A DNA stretch of 64,000 nucleotides from Pseudacidovorax sp. RU35E (GTDB lineage Bacteria; Pseudomonadota; Gammaproteobacteria; Burkholderiales; Burkholderiaceae_C), in the NCBI RefSeq assembly GCF_900156165.1, contig NZ_FTMY01000009.1:1-64000 (forward strand), read 5' to 3'. The notes under the pieces are model-generated. The model was not told the DNA's origin and made no database searches. It saw only the letters and a program-made list of their open reading frames with translations. The number at the start of each line of letters is the position of its first letter. The stretch's first letter is position 1. The position numbers were made by a program, and so were the translations under genes. Positions 48,872 to 58,329 of this stretch are shown piece after piece.

Positions 48872-49420
48872 TCAACGGGAGCGCAAGCCTTCCTTGCGGT
48901 AGAAGTGGGCGAGTGCCGGGGGCGTCGCCAGCCGCACCTTCGGCAGGGCCACCTCGCCGAACAGGGCGTCGTAGCGCCTTCGGTTAGCGGGCGTGACCAC
49001 GGCGATGTAGCGCAGCATCGACCATTTGACGCTGTCCTTCGCGCCTTCGAGCGCGCCCTTGCGGTCGGTGTCGAACCAGCAGCGGCGCACATACCGCCAC
49101 ATGCTGAGCGGCGTGCTCGCATCCAGCAGGATGAAACCGGTGGCGCGGGCCAGCCGCTGGAGGAGGCATTGCGTGTAGTTGCCGTCCATCACCCAGCGCT
49201 CGCCTTGAATCGCTTGGTCGTGAAGGGCAACGAATTCGGCGCGGGGTCGAGGCTGCCAGTCGGTACCGGGCTGGTGGTAGAGCTGGTCCAGGTGCACTGG
49301 CGGCAGATCCCGCGACCGGCCGATCGCCGCTGCCAGGGTCGACTTGCCGCTGTTCGAGGGGCCCAGGATGCAGATGCGGGGGCCGAGCTGGGACAGCGAG
49401 GTGGCGGTTATGTCAGTCAT
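48872..49420 (-). CDS. P-loop kinase-like ATPase (adenylate kinase/FlaR-like)
   Basis: 182 aa. The P-loop GPSNSGKST is at about 21-29, then HLDQLYHQPGTDWQPRP, WVMDGNY and the Walker-B-like FILLDAST; an Arg-rich lid region follows (RYVRRCWFDTDRKG). This is the pattern of small nucleotide kinase-like proteins annotated as topology modulation/FlaR proteins, of unclear role. The CDS overlaps the preceding remnant gene by eight bases. Substrate unknown. Confidence 0.85.
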   Translation of the reverse strand: MTDITATSLSQLGPRICILGPSNSGKSTLAAAIGRSRDLPPVHLDQLYHQPGTDWQPRPRAEFVALHDQAIQGERWVMDGNYTQCLLQRLARATGFILLDASTPLSMWRYVRRCWFDTDRKGALEGAKDSVKWSMLRYIAVVTPANRRRYDALFGEVALPKVRLATPPALAHFYRKEGLRSR

Positions 49421-49745
49421 CCGATGCTCTGCGTGTATTGCCCCAGAGCTCTGCCGACGGCTGGCCACCATGGGCGAGAAGTGCCGGGATGGCGGTGCGA
49501 TGCCGGCTGGCAGAGTTCGGGTTGGGAGGGTCGAGTTCCAGATGGAGCAAATGGCCGTTCTCCACATAGCCGTTGACGCCGAGTTCGGGGATTACCAGTG
49601 TGGAAGGACAACCAAGAACGTCCAGTTCGGTCAGGGGCAGCAGGCGCCCGATCGCGCTCGGCGCCTGCGCTGCCAAGTCCTCGAGTTCATGTCTCCAAGG
49701 CGCGAGTGCTTGGCCTGCGTCGAGGATTTGCGTGCGAGCCGCCAT
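49413..49745 (-). pseudogene. Truncated DUF2268-like (zinc protease-like) remnant
   Basis: 110 aa. The segment LPLTELDVLGCPSTLVIPELGVNGYVENG (two parts), followed by LLHLELDPPNPN and PALLAHG, resembles the N-terminal half of DUF2268 predicted zinc proteases, where an HExxH site follows the AH. Here the sequence instead reads AHGGQPSAELWGNT and stops, so no metal site is present. The lost C-terminal half would have lain where the P-loop gene now starts. It may still be translated, as a diverged short protein. My recognition is from memory, so moderate. Confidence 0.45.
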
Positions 49746-49882
49746 GAGGTGCCGCTAAATTTTTGGGGGCGTGAACTGTAAAGCCTCAGTGGCGTTGGCT
49801 TGTCGACTCGCGCGACCTGCCCGACCTGCGGCTCAGGGTCGGCCTGCCCAAGCTGAAGGCTTCATGCTTGCTTTGGCATAAC

Positions 49883-49904
49883 CAAACAAGGAGATATTCG
49901 TTTG
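49883..49904. promoter_or_regulatory. Inverted repeat upstream of the peroxiredoxin-sulfate operon
   Basis: CAAAC (49883-49887) and GTTTG (49900-49904) form an interrupted inverted repeat with a 12-base spacer in the AT-richest part of the 222-base gap 49746-49967. The gap holds no ORF I support. It stands 63 bases before the peroxiredoxin ATG and could be the operator of the whole run to dsbB. Confidence 0.35.
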
Positions 49905-49967
49905 TGATCGAAGCGCTTGTCTTCAGAATCCAGACTCCCTTGCTTCCACCTGACAGAGGATCACGCC

Positions 49968-50609
49968 ATGGCCACGCTGCGACTCGGTGACACCGCCCCC
50001 GACTTCACCCAGGATTCCTCCGAGGGCGCGCTCCATTTCTACGACTGGGCGGGCGATTCGTGGGTGGTGCTGTTCTCGCACCCCGCCGACTTCACCCCGG
50101 TGTGCACCACCGAGCTGGGCAAGACCGCGGCCCTGGGCGGCGAATTCGCCAAGCGCGGGGTCAAGCCCATCGCCATCAGCGTCGATCCGGCCGACAAGCA
50201 CAAGGAATGGATTGGCGACATCAACGAGACGCAGAACACCACGGTCAACTTCCCGATCCTGGCCGACGCCGACCGCAAGGTGGCCGAGCTGTACGACCTG
50301 ATCCACCCGAATGCCTCGGCCACCGCCACGGTGCGCAGCGTGTTCATCATCGACCCCAAGAAAGTGGTGCGCGCCACCATCACCTACCCGGCGAGCACCG
50401 GTCGCAACTTCGACGAGATCCTGCGCGTGATCGACTCGCTGCAGCTCACCGACAGCCACAAGGTCGCCACGCCCGCCAACTGGAAGGACGGCGACGACGT
50501 GGTGATCGTGCCCAGCATCCAGGACCCGGAAGAGCTGAAGGCCCGCTTCCCCAAGGGCTGGAACGCGGTGCGGCCCTATCTGCGCGTGACGCCGCAGCCC
50601 AACAAGTGA
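49968..50609 (+). CDS. 1-Cys peroxiredoxin, Prx6 type
   Basis: 213 aa, the Prx6 length. The peroxidatic C46 stands in HPADFTPVCTTE, and the long C-terminal part (PANWKDGDDVVIVPSI) is the arm typical of Prx6 enzymes; no resolving Cys is evident. It reduces H2O2 and organic peroxides with a thiol donor. It starts a tight run with a hydrolase and sulfate transporter genes, so it is probably co-expressed with sulfur uptake. Confidence 0.93.
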   Translation: MATLRLGDTAPDFTQDSSEGALHFYDWAGDSWVVLFSHPADFTPVCTTELGKTAALGGEFAKRGVKPIAISVDPADKHKEWIGDINETQNTTVNFPILADADRKVAELYDLIHPNASATATVRSVFIIDPKKVVRATITYPASTGRNFDEILRVIDSLQLTDSHKVATPANWKDGDDVVIVPSIQDPEELKARFPKGWNAVRPYLRVTPQPNK

Positions 50610-50622
50610 GCCGCCCGCGGCC

Positions 50623-51201
50623 ATGACGCAGCGCATCATCATCGTGCCGGGCTGGCGCGACTCCGGCCCTGGCCACTGGCAGAGCCTGTGGGCCGAGCGC
50701 CTGCAGGACGCCGAGCGCGTGATGCAGGACGACTGGGTGTCGCCCCGGCGCGAGGCCTGGGTCGGCACGCTGGAGCGGCTGATCCTGTCGCGGCCGGAGC
50801 GGGTGGTGATCGCGGCGCACAGCCTGGGCTGCATCGCGACCAGCCACCTGGGCGCCGAGGCCGCGGCCCGCGTCGAGGGCGCGCTGCTGGTGGCGCCGGC
50901 CGATCCGGAACGCCGTGCCGCGCTGGTCGACTTCGCGCCCGTTCCATACGCGCGCCTGCCCTACCGCAGCATCGTCGTGGCCAGCACCACCGACCCCTTC
51001 TGCCCGGTGCGCCTGGCCGGTGCCTATGCCCGGGCCTGGGGCAGCGAATTCGTCCGCATCCAGAATGCGGGCCACATCAACGTGGATTCGGGCCACGGCG
51101 ACTGGCCGCTCGGGCTGGCGCTGCTCGAATCCCTGACCGATGCCCCCAGCCGTCTGACGGCCGGGGATCGGTCTTCCGTGCAACACTCCGCGACCTTATG
51201 A
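50623..51201 (+). CDS. RBBP9/YdeN-like alpha/beta hydrolase
   Basis: 192 aa. VPGWRDSGPGHWQSLW is the family N-terminal motif, the nucleophile is S67 in AAHSLGC, and the late GHINVDSGHGDWPLG carries the catalytic His. Members are small serine hydrolases of unknown substrate. The gene begins 13 bases after the peroxiredoxin and its stop overlaps the sbp ATG (ATGA), so all three are translated in concert. The link with sulfate uptake is odd. Confidence 0.9.
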   Translation: MTQRIIIVPGWRDSGPGHWQSLWAERLQDAERVMQDDWVSPRREAWVGTLERLILSRPERVVIAAHSLGCIATSHLGAEAAARVEGALLVAPADPERRAALVDFAPVPYARLPYRSIVVASTTDPFCPVRLAGAYARAWGSEFVRIQNAGHINVDSGHGDWPLGLALLESLTDAPSRLTAGDRSSVQHSATL

Positions 51202-52208
51202 ATTCCAAGATCAAGACCTTCGCCGCGGCCCTGACGGTGGCCGCCTCGGCCTTCGCCGGCAATGCCTTCGCCCAGAACCAGCTGCTGAACGCGTCGTACG
51301 ACGTGGCCCGCGAGTTCTACAAGGACTACAACGCTGCCTTCGTCGCCCATTACAAGAAGACCACCGGCAAGGACGTCAAGATCGACCAGTCGCACGGCGG
51401 CTCCAGCGCCCAGGCCCGCTCGGTGGCCGACGGCCTCGACGCGGACGTGGTGACGATGAACACCAGCACCGACATCGACTTCCTGGCCGACAAGGGCGTG
51501 GTGGCCAAGGACTGGACCAAGAAATTCCCCGACAACGCCTCGCCCACCACCTCGACGATGCTGTTCCTGGTGCGCAACGGCAATCCCAAGGGCATCAAGG
51601 ACTGGGACGACCTGATCAAGCCCGGCGTGCAGGTCGTGGTCGTCAACCCCAAGACGGGCGGCAATGGCCGCTATGCCTATCTGGCCGCCTGGGGCTACGT
51701 GAAGAAGAAGGGCGGCACCGACGCCCAGGCCGCCGAATTCGTCGGCAAGCTGTTCAAGAACGTGCCGGTGCTGGCCCGCGGCGGCCGCGATGCCACCACC
51801 GCCTTCCTGCAACGCAGCATCGGCGACGTGCTGATCACCTTCGAATCCGAGGTGGTCTCCATCGACCGCGACTTCGGCACCGGCAAGGTCGATGCCGTCT
51901 ACCCGAGCATCAGCATCCTGGCCGAGAACCCCGTCGCGGTGGTCGAGCGCACGACGGCCAAGAAGGGCACGGGTGAGCTGGCCAAGGCCTACCTGAACTA
52001 CCTGTACTCGGACGAGGCGCAGGAGATCGCCGCCAAGCATGCGCTGCGTCCGCGTTCGCCGGCCGTGCTGAAGAAGCATGCCGACACCTTCAAGCCCCTG
52101 CAGCTGTTCACGGTGCAGGAGCTCTTCGGCAGCCTGGGTGAAGCGCAGAAGGTGCACTTCAACGACGGCGGCCAGTTCGACAAGCTCTACACCCCAGGCA
52201 CGCGCTGA
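51198..52208 (+). CDS. sbp: Sulfate ABC transporter substrate-binding protein, second copy
   Basis: 336 aa. A Sec-type signal with cleavage near AFAGNAFAQ (about residue 26) precedes [19 protein letters not shown] and [18 protein letters not shown], the sulfate-binding motifs. It shares the framework of the Sbp at 44282 with many changes and lacks the twin-arginine signal. The cysT, cysW and cysA genes follow, so this is the dedicated receptor of that importer. Its ATG overlaps the hydrolase stop. Confidence 0.93.
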   Translation: MNSKIKTFAAALTVAASAFAGNAFAQNQLLNASYDVAREFYKDYNAAFVAHYKKTTGKDVKIDQSHGGSSAQARSVADGLDADVVTMNTSTDIDFLADKGVVAKDWTKKFPDNASPTTSTMLFLVRNGNPKGIKDWDDLIKPGVQVVVVNPKTGGNGRYAYLAAWGYVKKKGGTDAQAAEFVGKLFKNVPVLARGGRDATTAFLQRSIGDVLITFESEVVSIDRDFGTGKVDAVYPSISILAENPVAVVERTTAKKGTGELAKAYLNYLYSDEAQEIAAKHALRPRSPAVLKKHADTFKPLQLFTVQELFGSLGEAQKVHFNDGGQFDKLYTPGTR

Positions 52209-52212
52209 TTCC

Positions 52213-53100
52213 ATGGCTGGTGTGACTTCACCGGCGCTGCCGACCCCGGCAGCGCCGGTTTCTCGTTCAAGGGCCGGCGGCGCCAAGCGCGTGCTGCCGG
52301 GCTTTCACCTGACGCTCGGGTACACGATCTTCTATCTGTGCCTGATCGTGCTGATTCCGCTCAGCACGCTGGTCTTCAAGACCTTCACCATGAGCTGGGA
52401 TCAGTTCTGGGTGGCCGTCACCGCACCGCGCGTGCTGGCCTCGTACCGGCTGACCTTCGGCGCCTCCTTCCTGGCCGCGTTGGTCAACCTGTTCGCCGGG
52501 CTGCTGGTGGCCTGGGTGCTGGTGCGCTACAAGTTTCCGGGCAAGAAGCTCGTCGACGCGCTGGTGGACCTGCCCTTTGCGCTGCCCACCGCCGTGGCCG
52601 GCATCTCGCTCACGGCGCTGCTGGCCGGCAACGGCTGGATCGGCCAGTACCTGGAGCCGCTGGGCATCAAGCTGGCCTTCACGCCGGCCGGCGTGGTGAT
52701 CGCGCTGATCTTCATCGGCCTGCCCTTCGTGGTGCGCACGGTTCAGCCGGTGCTGGAAGACACCGAGAAGGAACTGGAGGAAGCCGCCACGTCGCTGGGC
52801 GCCACGCGCTGGCAGACCTTCCGGCTGGTGATCCTGCCCTCGATCACGCCGGCCCTGCTCACCGGCTTCGCCATGGCCTTCGCCCGCGCCATCGGGGAGT
52901 ACGGCTCCGTCATCTTCATCGCCGGCAACATGCCCATGATTTCCGAGATCACGCCGCTCATCATCATCGGCAAGCTGGAGCAGTACGACTACCAGGGCGC
53001 CACCGCCGTGGCGCTGGTCATGCTGGTCTTCTCCTTCCTGATGCTGCTGGTCATCAACGCGCTCCAGGCCTGGCAGCGCAAGCGGGGGGTGTCGGCATGA
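52213..53100 (+). CDS. cysT: Sulfate ABC transporter permease CysT
   Basis: 295 aa, about six membrane helices after a basic N-terminus. The EAA loop reads [21 protein letters not shown] at about 180-200; [19 protein letters not shown] and the ending [11 protein letters not shown] are usual for CysT/CysU. It starts four bases after sbp and its stop overlaps cysW (ATGA). It forms the sulfate/thiosulfate channel with CysW. Confidence 0.94.
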   Translation: MAGVTSPALPTPAAPVSRSRAGGAKRVLPGFHLTLGYTIFYLCLIVLIPLSTLVFKTFTMSWDQFWVAVTAPRVLASYRLTFGASFLAALVNLFAGLLVAWVLVRYKFPGKKLVDALVDLPFALPTAVAGISLTALLAGNGWIGQYLEPLGIKLAFTPAGVVIALIFIGLPFVVRTVQPVLEDTEKELEEAATSLGATRWQTFRLVILPSITPALLTGFAMAFARAIGEYGSVIFIAGNMPMISEITPLIIIGKLEQYDYQGATAVALVMLVFSFLMLLVINALQAWQRKRGVSA

Positions 53101-54002
53101 GCGGTACGACAGGCATGCGCGCCGGCACTGGGCGCGTGCGCGCGGGCACAACCGAATCGCCCGCCGTGCGCTGGACGCTGATCGGCCTGGCGCTGATCTT
53201 CATGTTCTTCTTCCTGGTGCTGCCGCTGGCCGCCGTCGCCACCGAGGCGCTGCGCAAGGGCTGGGGCGCCTATGTGGAGGCGCTGAAGGAGCCGGACGCC
53301 TGGTCCGCCATCGAGCTGACGCTGATCGTGGCGGCCATCTCCGTGCCGCTGAACCTGGTGTTCGGCGTGGCGGCGGCCTGGGCCATCGCCAAGTACGAGT
53401 TCAAGGGCAAGGCCTTCCTCACGACGCTGGTGGACCTGCCCTTTGCCGTGTCGCCGGTGGTGGCCGGCCTGATCTACGTGCTGGTGTTCGGCGCCCAGGG
53501 CTGGCTGGGGCCCTGGCTGTCGGAGCACAACATCAAGATCATCTTCGCCGTGCCCGGCATCGTGCTGGCGACCGTGTTCGTGACCTTCCCATTCATCGCG
53601 CGGGAGCTGATCCCGCTGATGCAGGCGCAGGGCACCGAGGAGGAGCAGGCCGCCATCGTGCTGGGCGCGAGCGGCTGGCAAACCTTCTGGCACGTGACGC
53701 TGCCCAACATCAAGTGGGGCCTGCTGTACGGCGTGATCCTGTGCAACGCACGGGCCATGGGCGAGTTCGGCGCGGTGTCGGTGGTTTCGGGCCACATCCG
53801 CGGCCAGACCAACACCATGCCGCTGCATGTGGAGGTGCTCTACAACGAGTACCAGTCCGTCGCCGCCTTCGCCGTGGCCTCGCTGCTGGCGGTGCTGGCC
53901 CTGGTCACGCTCGTGATCAAGACGGTGGCCGAATGGCGCCATGAGCGGGAGATGAAGGCCTTGGCCGAACTGCCCCCCGAACGGCCGGCGCCTACTGCGT
54001 GA
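53097..54002 (+). CDS. cysW: Sulfate ABC transporter permease CysW
   Basis: 301 aa. After a ~20-residue N-terminus come about six helices; [17 protein letters not shown] and the EAA loop [22 protein letters not shown] in two parts identify Cys[20 protein letters not shown] is the conserved late motif. The gene overlaps cysT by four bases; cysA follows after 69 bases. Confidence 0.94.
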   Translation: MSGTTGMRAGTGRVRAGTTESPAVRWTLIGLALIFMFFFLVLPLAAVATEALRKGWGAYVEALKEPDAWSAIELTLIVAAISVPLNLVFGVAAAWAIAKYEFKGKAFLTTLVDLPFAVSPVVAGLIYVLVFGAQGWLGPWLSEHNIKIIFAVPGIVLATVFVTFPFIARELIPLMQAQGTEEEQAAIVLGASGWQTFWHVTLPNIKWGLLYGVILCNARAMGEFGAVSVVSGHIRGQTNTMPLHVEVLYNEYQSVAAFAVASLLAVLALVTLVIKTVAEWRHEREMKALAELPPERPAPTA

Positions 54003-54071
54003 GTCCGCTTTCCACAGGGGCCCCGCCGCCTGCATGGCGGGGCGCCAGAACAGAATAAGAGTTAGCCAACC

Positions 54072-55178
54072 ATGAGCATCGAAATCCGCAACGTCAGCAA
54101 GCGCTTCGGCGACTTCCATGCGCTGCGCGACGTCAGCCTGAACATCGATTCGGGCGAGCTGTTCGCGCTGCTGGGCCCCTCGGGCTGCGGCAAGACCACG
54201 CTGCTGCGCATCATCGCGGGCCTGGAGACGGCCGACACCGGCAGCATCCTGTTCAGCGGCGAGGACACCACCGACGTGCATGTGCGCGAGCGGCAGGTGG
54301 GCTTCGTGTTCCAGCATTACGCGCTGTTCCGGCACATGACGGTGTTCGAGAACGTGGCCTTCGGGCTTCGCATCAAGCCGCGCAGCGAGCGACCCAGCGA
54401 CGCGCAGATCAAAGCCAAGGTGCTGGACCTGCTCAAGCTGGTCCAGTTGGACTGGCTGGCCGACCGCTATCCGGCGCAGCTGTCGGGCGGCCAGCGCCAG
54501 CGCATCGCCCTGGCGCGCGCGCTGGCGGTGGAGCCGAAGGTGCTGCTGCTGGACGAGCCTTTCGGCGCACTGGATGCCAAGGTGCGCAAGGAGCTGCGCC
54601 GCTGGCTGCGCCGGCTGCACGACGAGCTGCATGTCACCTCGATCTTCGTCACGCACGACCAGGAAGAGGCGCTGGAGGTTGCCGACCGTGTGGTGCTGAT
54701 GAACAGCGGCCACATCGAACAGGTCGGCTCGCCGCAGGAGGTCTGGGACCATCCGGCGAGCCCCTTCGTCTACGGTTTCCTGGGCGATGTGAACCTGTTC
54801 CACGGCCGCGCCCACGAGGGCGAGGTCGAGCTGCAGCAGGGCATGCGCTTTGCTGCGACGGAGGCGGACCTCGCGCAGGATGCCAAGGCGCTGGCGTACG
54901 TGCGCCCGCACGACTTCGACATCGCGCCGTACGTTGCTGGCCAGTTGCACGTCCATGGCATCGTCGCGCGCCTTACCCGGGCCATCGTGGTCGGACCGAT
55001 TGCGCGCATGGAACTCGAACCGGTGGAAACGAATCCGGATAATCCCGGAGGTGGAACGTTGATCGAGGTGCAGATTCCTGCCCAGCAGTTCCGCGAGTTG
55101 GGTCTGCGCGAGGGCGACACTGTGGTCGCGAGCCCGCGCCGGGCCCGCGTCTTCGTCGACCAAGGATCAGGGATTTGA
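54072..55178 (+). CDS. cysA: Sulfate ABC transporter ATP-binding protein CysA
   Basis: 368 aa. Walker [10 protein letters not shown] (about 36-44), signature [15 protein letters not shown], Walker [17 protein letters not shown] and the switch His in [14 protein letters not shown] are all present; the C-terminal TOBE-like region follows after about residue 235. It energises CysT/CysW. Its TGA overlaps the dsbB TTG start (TTGA), tying disulfide-bond formation to sulfate uptake at translation. Confidence 0.95.
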   Translation: MSIEIRNVSKRFGDFHALRDVSLNIDSGELFALLGPSGCGKTTLLRIIAGLETADTGSILFSGEDTTDVHVRERQVGFVFQHYALFRHMTVFENVAFGLRIKPRSERPSDAQIKAKVLDLLKLVQLDWLADRYPAQLSGGQRQRIALARALAVEPKVLLLDEPFGALDAKVRKELRRWLRRLHDELHVTSIFVTHDQEEALEVADRVVLMNSGHIEQVGSPQEVWDHPASPFVYGFLGDVNLFHGRAHEGEVELQQGMRFAATEADLAQDAKALAYVRPHDFDIAPYVAGQLHVHGIVARLTRAIVVGPIARMELEPVETNPDNPGGGTLIEVQIPAQQFRELGLREGDTVVASPRRARVFVDQGSGI

Positions 55179-55678
55179 ACCAACTATTTGGCGCGCCCCG
55201 GCGCATTCACGGGCTCATCGCCGCGGCCTGCGTGGCCATGCTGGCCTTCGGCATGTATCTACAGCATGTGGTGGGTCTTGAGCCTTGCCCCATGTGCATC
55301 GTCCAGCGCTATGCGCTGATCCTCGTGGCGGTGTTCAGCGCGCTGGCGGCCGCCACCGGGGGCAACGGCCTGCGCAAGTTCTGGGGCTTCGTGGCCCTGG
55401 TCTTCGCCGCGGGTGGGGCATTCACGGCGGCACGGCAGAGCTGGCTGCAATGGCATCCGCCCGAGTTCGCGAGCTGCGGCCGAGACATCTACGGAATGAT
55501 CGAGACCTTCCCGCTGCAGCGCGTGGTGCCCATGATCTTCCGCGGCAGCGGCGATTGCTCGCAGATCGACTGGACCTTCCTGGGCCTGTCCATCGCGAAC
55601 TGGTCCTTCCTGTGCTTCGTCGTGTTCGGGCTGGTGTTCGTGGCGCTGCTGTTCCAGCGCCAGCATCGCCGTTTCTGA
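55175..55678 (+). CDS. dsbB: Disulfide bond formation protein B
   Basis: 167 aa from a TTG start. Four membrane helices; the first loop carries [10 protein letters not shown] with C38/C41, and the second has the Cys pair in FASCGRDI and GSGDCSQ. DsbB passes electrons from DsbA to quinone. The TTG overlaps the cysA stop (TTGA), and GGATCAGGGA stands upstream as a poor ribosome site, consistent with dependence on cysA translation. Confidence 0.92.
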   Translation: MNQLFGAPRRIHGLIAAACVAMLAFGMYLQHVVGLEPCPMCIVQRYALILVAVFSALAAATGGNGLRKFWGFVALVFAAGGAFTAARQSWLQWHPPEFASCGRDIYGMIETFPLQRVVPMIFRGSGDCSQIDWTFLGLSIANWSFLCFVVFGLVFVALLFQRQHRRF

Positions 55679-55697
55679 ACCCCGGACCTGCCCGCCG

Positions 55698-55731
55698 GCC
55701 CCGCTCTGGTGCATGACTTGCCAGGCGGGGC
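55698..55731. terminator. Bidirectional terminator hairpin between dsbB and arsH
   Basis: GCCCCGC (55698-55704) pairs with GCGGGGC (55725-55731), and the adjoining CTGG (55706-55709) pairs with CCAG (55721-55724), with one bulged base. It lies 20 bases after the dsbB stop and 19 from the arsH stop on the other strand. Confidence 0.5.
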
Positions 55732-55749
55732 GTTCGTGAAGAGGCGCCG

Positions 55750-56472
55750 TCAGAGCCTGGCCTGATCCACGCGCAGGGTCAGCGCCTGGGCGCTCTCCTT
55801 GCGCTCGCTGTAGCGGTCGACCAGGTAGGGCGCCACGTCGCGGGTGAGCAGTGTGAACTTCACCAGTTCCTCCATCACGTCGACGATCCGGTCGTAGTAG
55901 GCCGAGGGCTTCATGCGGCCTGCCTCGTCGAACTCCTGATAGGCCTTGGCGACCGAGGACTGGTTGGGGATGGTCAGCATGCGCATCCACCGACCCAGCA
56001 CGCGCATCTGGTTGACGGCATTGAAGGACTGGGAGCCGCCCGAGACCTGCATCACGGCCAGCGTCTTGCCCTGCGTCGGACGCACCGCGCCGACCGACAG
56101 CGGGATCCAGTCGATCTGCGTCTTCATCAGGCCCGTCATGGCGCCGTGGCGCTCGGGCGAGCACCACACCATCCCCTCGGCCCACTGCGTGAGTGCATGC
56201 AGGTCCTGCACCCGGGGGTGGTCCGCCGGCGCATCGTCGACCAGCGGCAGGCCCGATGGGTTGAACATGCGTGTCTCGGCGCCGAGCGCCCGCAGGACGC
56301 GCGCGGCTTCCTCGGTGGCCAGGCGGCTGTAGGAGCGCTCGCGCAGCGAGCCGTACAGCAGCAGGAAGCGAGGCGCGTGCGTGCTGCGAGCAGGCGTGAA
56401 CAGGCGCGCCGCGTCGGGTGCCTGCAGGAGCGCAGCCTCGACTTGGGGAAGGTCGGGCAGGGTTTCAGACAC
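55750..56472 (-). CDS. arsH: Arsenical resistance protein ArsH
   Basis: 240 aa from a GTG at 56472, which has GGAGG six bases ahead. [23 protein letters not shown] binds FMN phosphate, and [23 protein letters not shown] is the ArsH hallmark. It is a tetrameric flavoprotein that oxidises organoarsenicals or reduces quinones with NADPH. The start lies inside the 3' end of arsC (eight-base overlap). An upstream ATG at 56487 would also be in frame. Confidence 0.94.
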   Translation of the reverse strand: MSETLPDLPQVEAALLQAPDAARLFTPARSTHAPRFLLLYGSLRERSYSRLATEEAARVLRALGAETRMFNPSGLPLVDDAPADHPRVQDLHALTQWAEGMVWCSPERHGAMTGLMKTQIDWIPLSVGAVRPTQGKTLAVMQVSGGSQSFNAVNQMRVLGRWMRMLTIPNQSSVAKAYQEFDEAGRMKPSAYYDRIVDVMEELVKFTLLTRDVAPYLVDRYSERKESAQALTLRVDQARL

Positions 56473-56887
56473 GGCGGCCCTCCGCATCGACGACCGCCTG
56501 TCCGTCCTCTTTGCTGAATGCGCTGCGCTGGGGCTGCGGCAGGATGTCCAGCACCGTCTCCGATGGCCGGCACAGGCGGGCACCGAGCGGCGTGACCACG
56601 ATGGGGCGGTTGATGAGGATGGGGTACCGCCCCATGAGGTCGATCAGTTGGTCGTCGCTCCATGTTGGAGCCTCGAGCCCGAGCTCGGCGTAGGGCGTGC
56701 CTTTCTCGCGCAGCAGCGCGCGCACTGGCATGCCCATGGCGGTGATCAGTCCGACCAAGGTCTGCCGGTCCGGCGGCGTCTTCAGGTATTCGATGATGGT
56801 GGGCTCCTCGCCGCTGTTGCGGATCAGGGCCAACACGTTGCGGGAGGTGCCGCAATCGGGGTTGTGATAAATCGTAATGTCGCTCAT
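56465..56887 (-). CDS. arsC: Arsenate reductase ArsC (glutaredoxin-linked)
   Basis: 140 aa. The active-site C12 stands in [12 protein letters not shown], and the three-Arg catalytic region includes LRE and LINRPIVV as in E. coli plasmid ArsC. It reduces arsenate to arsenite using glutathione and glutaredoxin. Its ATG overlaps the acr3 stop (ATGA), and its 3' end overlaps arsH. Confidence 0.94.
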   Translation of the reverse strand: MSDITIYHNPDCGTSRNVLALIRNSGEEPTIIEYLKTPPDRQTLVGLITAMGMPVRALLREKGTPYAELGLEAPTWSDDQLIDLMGRYPILINRPIVVTPLGARLCRPSETVLDILPQPQRSAFSKEDGQAVVDAEGRRV

Positions 56888-57987
56888 GGGGCAGGAGGGG
56901 GCAGGGGTCTGGAAGTGGGCGCCCCGCCACGCTCGTACCAGCCGCGCGAGCGGTTGACCAGGCGCACCACGAGCAGCATCACGGGCACCTCGATCAGCAC
57001 GCCGACCACGGTGGCCAGTGCGGCACCGGAGTGGAAGCCGAACAGGCTGATGGCCGCCGCGACGGCCAGCTCGAAGAAGTTGCTGGCCCCGATCAGCGCC
57101 GAGGGGCAGGCGATGGCGTGCTTCTCGCCGAGGCGCCGGTTGAGCCAGTAGGCCAGGCCCGAGTTGAAGAACACCTGGATCAGGATAGGAACCGCCAGCA
57201 TGGCGATGACCAGGGGCTGCTGCAGGATGGCGCGGCCCTGGAAGGCGAACAGGAGCACGAGCGTGAGCAGCAGTGCCGCGATCGACAGCGGGCCCAGGCG
57301 CACCAGGGCCGCATCGAAGGCCGCCTGACCTTTGCGCAGCAATGCGCGCCGCCAGAACTGCGCCAGGATGACCGGGATGACGATGTACAGCGCCACGGAG
57401 GTGAGCAGCGTTGCCCACGGCACCGTGATCGCAGACAGGCCCAGCAGCAGCCCGACGACGGGCGCGAAGGCGAACACCATGATGGTGTCGTTCAGCGCCA
57501 CCTGCGACAGCGTGAACACCGGGTCGCCGCCGGTGAGCCGGCTCCAGACGAAGACCATCGCCGTGCACGGCGCCGCCGCAAGGAGGATGAGGCCGGCCAC
57601 ATAGCTGTCGAGCTGATCGGCCGGCAGCCGGCCCGCGAACACATGCCGAACGAAGAGCCATGCCAGAAGGGCCATCGAGAAGGGCTTGACCGCCCAGTTG
57701 ACGAACAGCGTCACGCCGATGCCGCGCCAGTGCTGCCGCACCTGGCCGAGTGCGCCGAAATCCACTTTGAGCAGCATCGGAATCACCATGACCCAAATCA
57801 GCAGCCCGACCGGCAGGTTGACCTGGGCCATTTCCATGCGGCCGATGGCCTCGGACACGCGCGGCGCCGATTGGCCCAATGCGATGCCGGCAACGATGCA
57901 GGCCAGGACCCATACGGTCAGGTAGCGCTCGAAGGCGCTCATGGCCGCGCTCGGCGGACGCCCAGTGGAAAGAGAAGGTGAGGTCAT
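56884..57987 (-). CDS. acr3: Arsenite efflux permease, ACR3 family
   Basis: 367 aa with about ten membrane helices. It starts after a short cytoplasmic lead; APCTAMVFVWSRLTGGDP carries the conserved cysteine needed for As(III) binding in ACR3, and GVTLFVNWAVKPFSM is a conserved early helix pair. It exports arsenite using the membrane potential. It lies nine bases after arsR and overlaps arsC. Confidence 0.94.
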   Translation of the reverse strand: MTSPSLSTGRPPSAAMSAFERYLTVWVLACIVAGIALGQSAPRVSEAIGRMEMAQVNLPVGLLIWVMVIPMLLKVDFGALGQVRQHWRGIGVTLFVNWAVKPFSMALLAWLFVRHVFAGRLPADQLDSYVAGLILLAAAPCTAMVFVWSRLTGGDPVFTLSQVALNDTIMVFAFAPVVGLLLGLSAITVPWATLLTSVALYIVIPVILAQFWRRALLRKGQAAFDAALVRLGPLSIAALLLTLVLLFAFQGRAILQQPLVIAMLAVPILIQVFFNSGLAYWLNRRLGEKHAIACPSALIGASNFFELAVAAAISLFGFHSGAALATVVGVLIEVPVMLLVVRLVNRSRGWYERGGAPTSRPLPPPAP

Positions 57988-57996
57988 CGTCGTGGC

Positions 57997-58329
57997 TCAG
58001 CAGGCGGTGCATCTCGGGGCTGCTGCCACGACTTCGCAGGCTTCGCCCTGACAGCAGTGCTCGGTCATGTAGCCCAGCAGATCGTTCATGCGGGTGAAGT
58101 CGGCGCGGTAGACCAGATTGCGGCCTTGCGGCTCGATGGTGACCAGGGCGGCATGGGCCAGTTCCTTCAGATGGAAGGACAAGGTGTTGCGTGCCACATC
58201 GAGCTGATCGGCCAGCGTGCTGGGCGTCGACCCCTGAGGCCCGGCCACGACCAGCGCGCGAAACGCCCGAAGCCTTTGGGGATGGGCCAGGGCGGCGAGG
58301 GCGGACACGGCTTCGTTCTCGGTCATCAT
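57997..58329 (-). CDS. arsR: Arsenic-responsive repressor ArsR
   Basis: 110 aa. A winged HTH of ArsR/SmtB type (STLADQLDVARNTLSFHLKELAHA in part) and a C-terminal cysteine cluster C92, C93, C98 (HCCQGEAC), plus two more at the very end (CTAC). The usual E. coli ELCVC site in helix 3 is absent: here it reads TPSTLADQL, so arsenite sensing is by the C-terminal cysteines, as in A. ferrooxidans ArsR. Heads the operon arsR-acr3-arsC-arsH. Start ATG 58329 or 58326. Confidence 0.92.
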   Translation of the reverse strand: MMTENEAVSALAALAHPQRLRAFRALVVAGPQGSTPSTLADQLDVARNTLSFHLKELAHAALVTIEPQGRNLVYRADFTRMNDLLGYMTEHCCQGEACEVVAAAPRCTAC

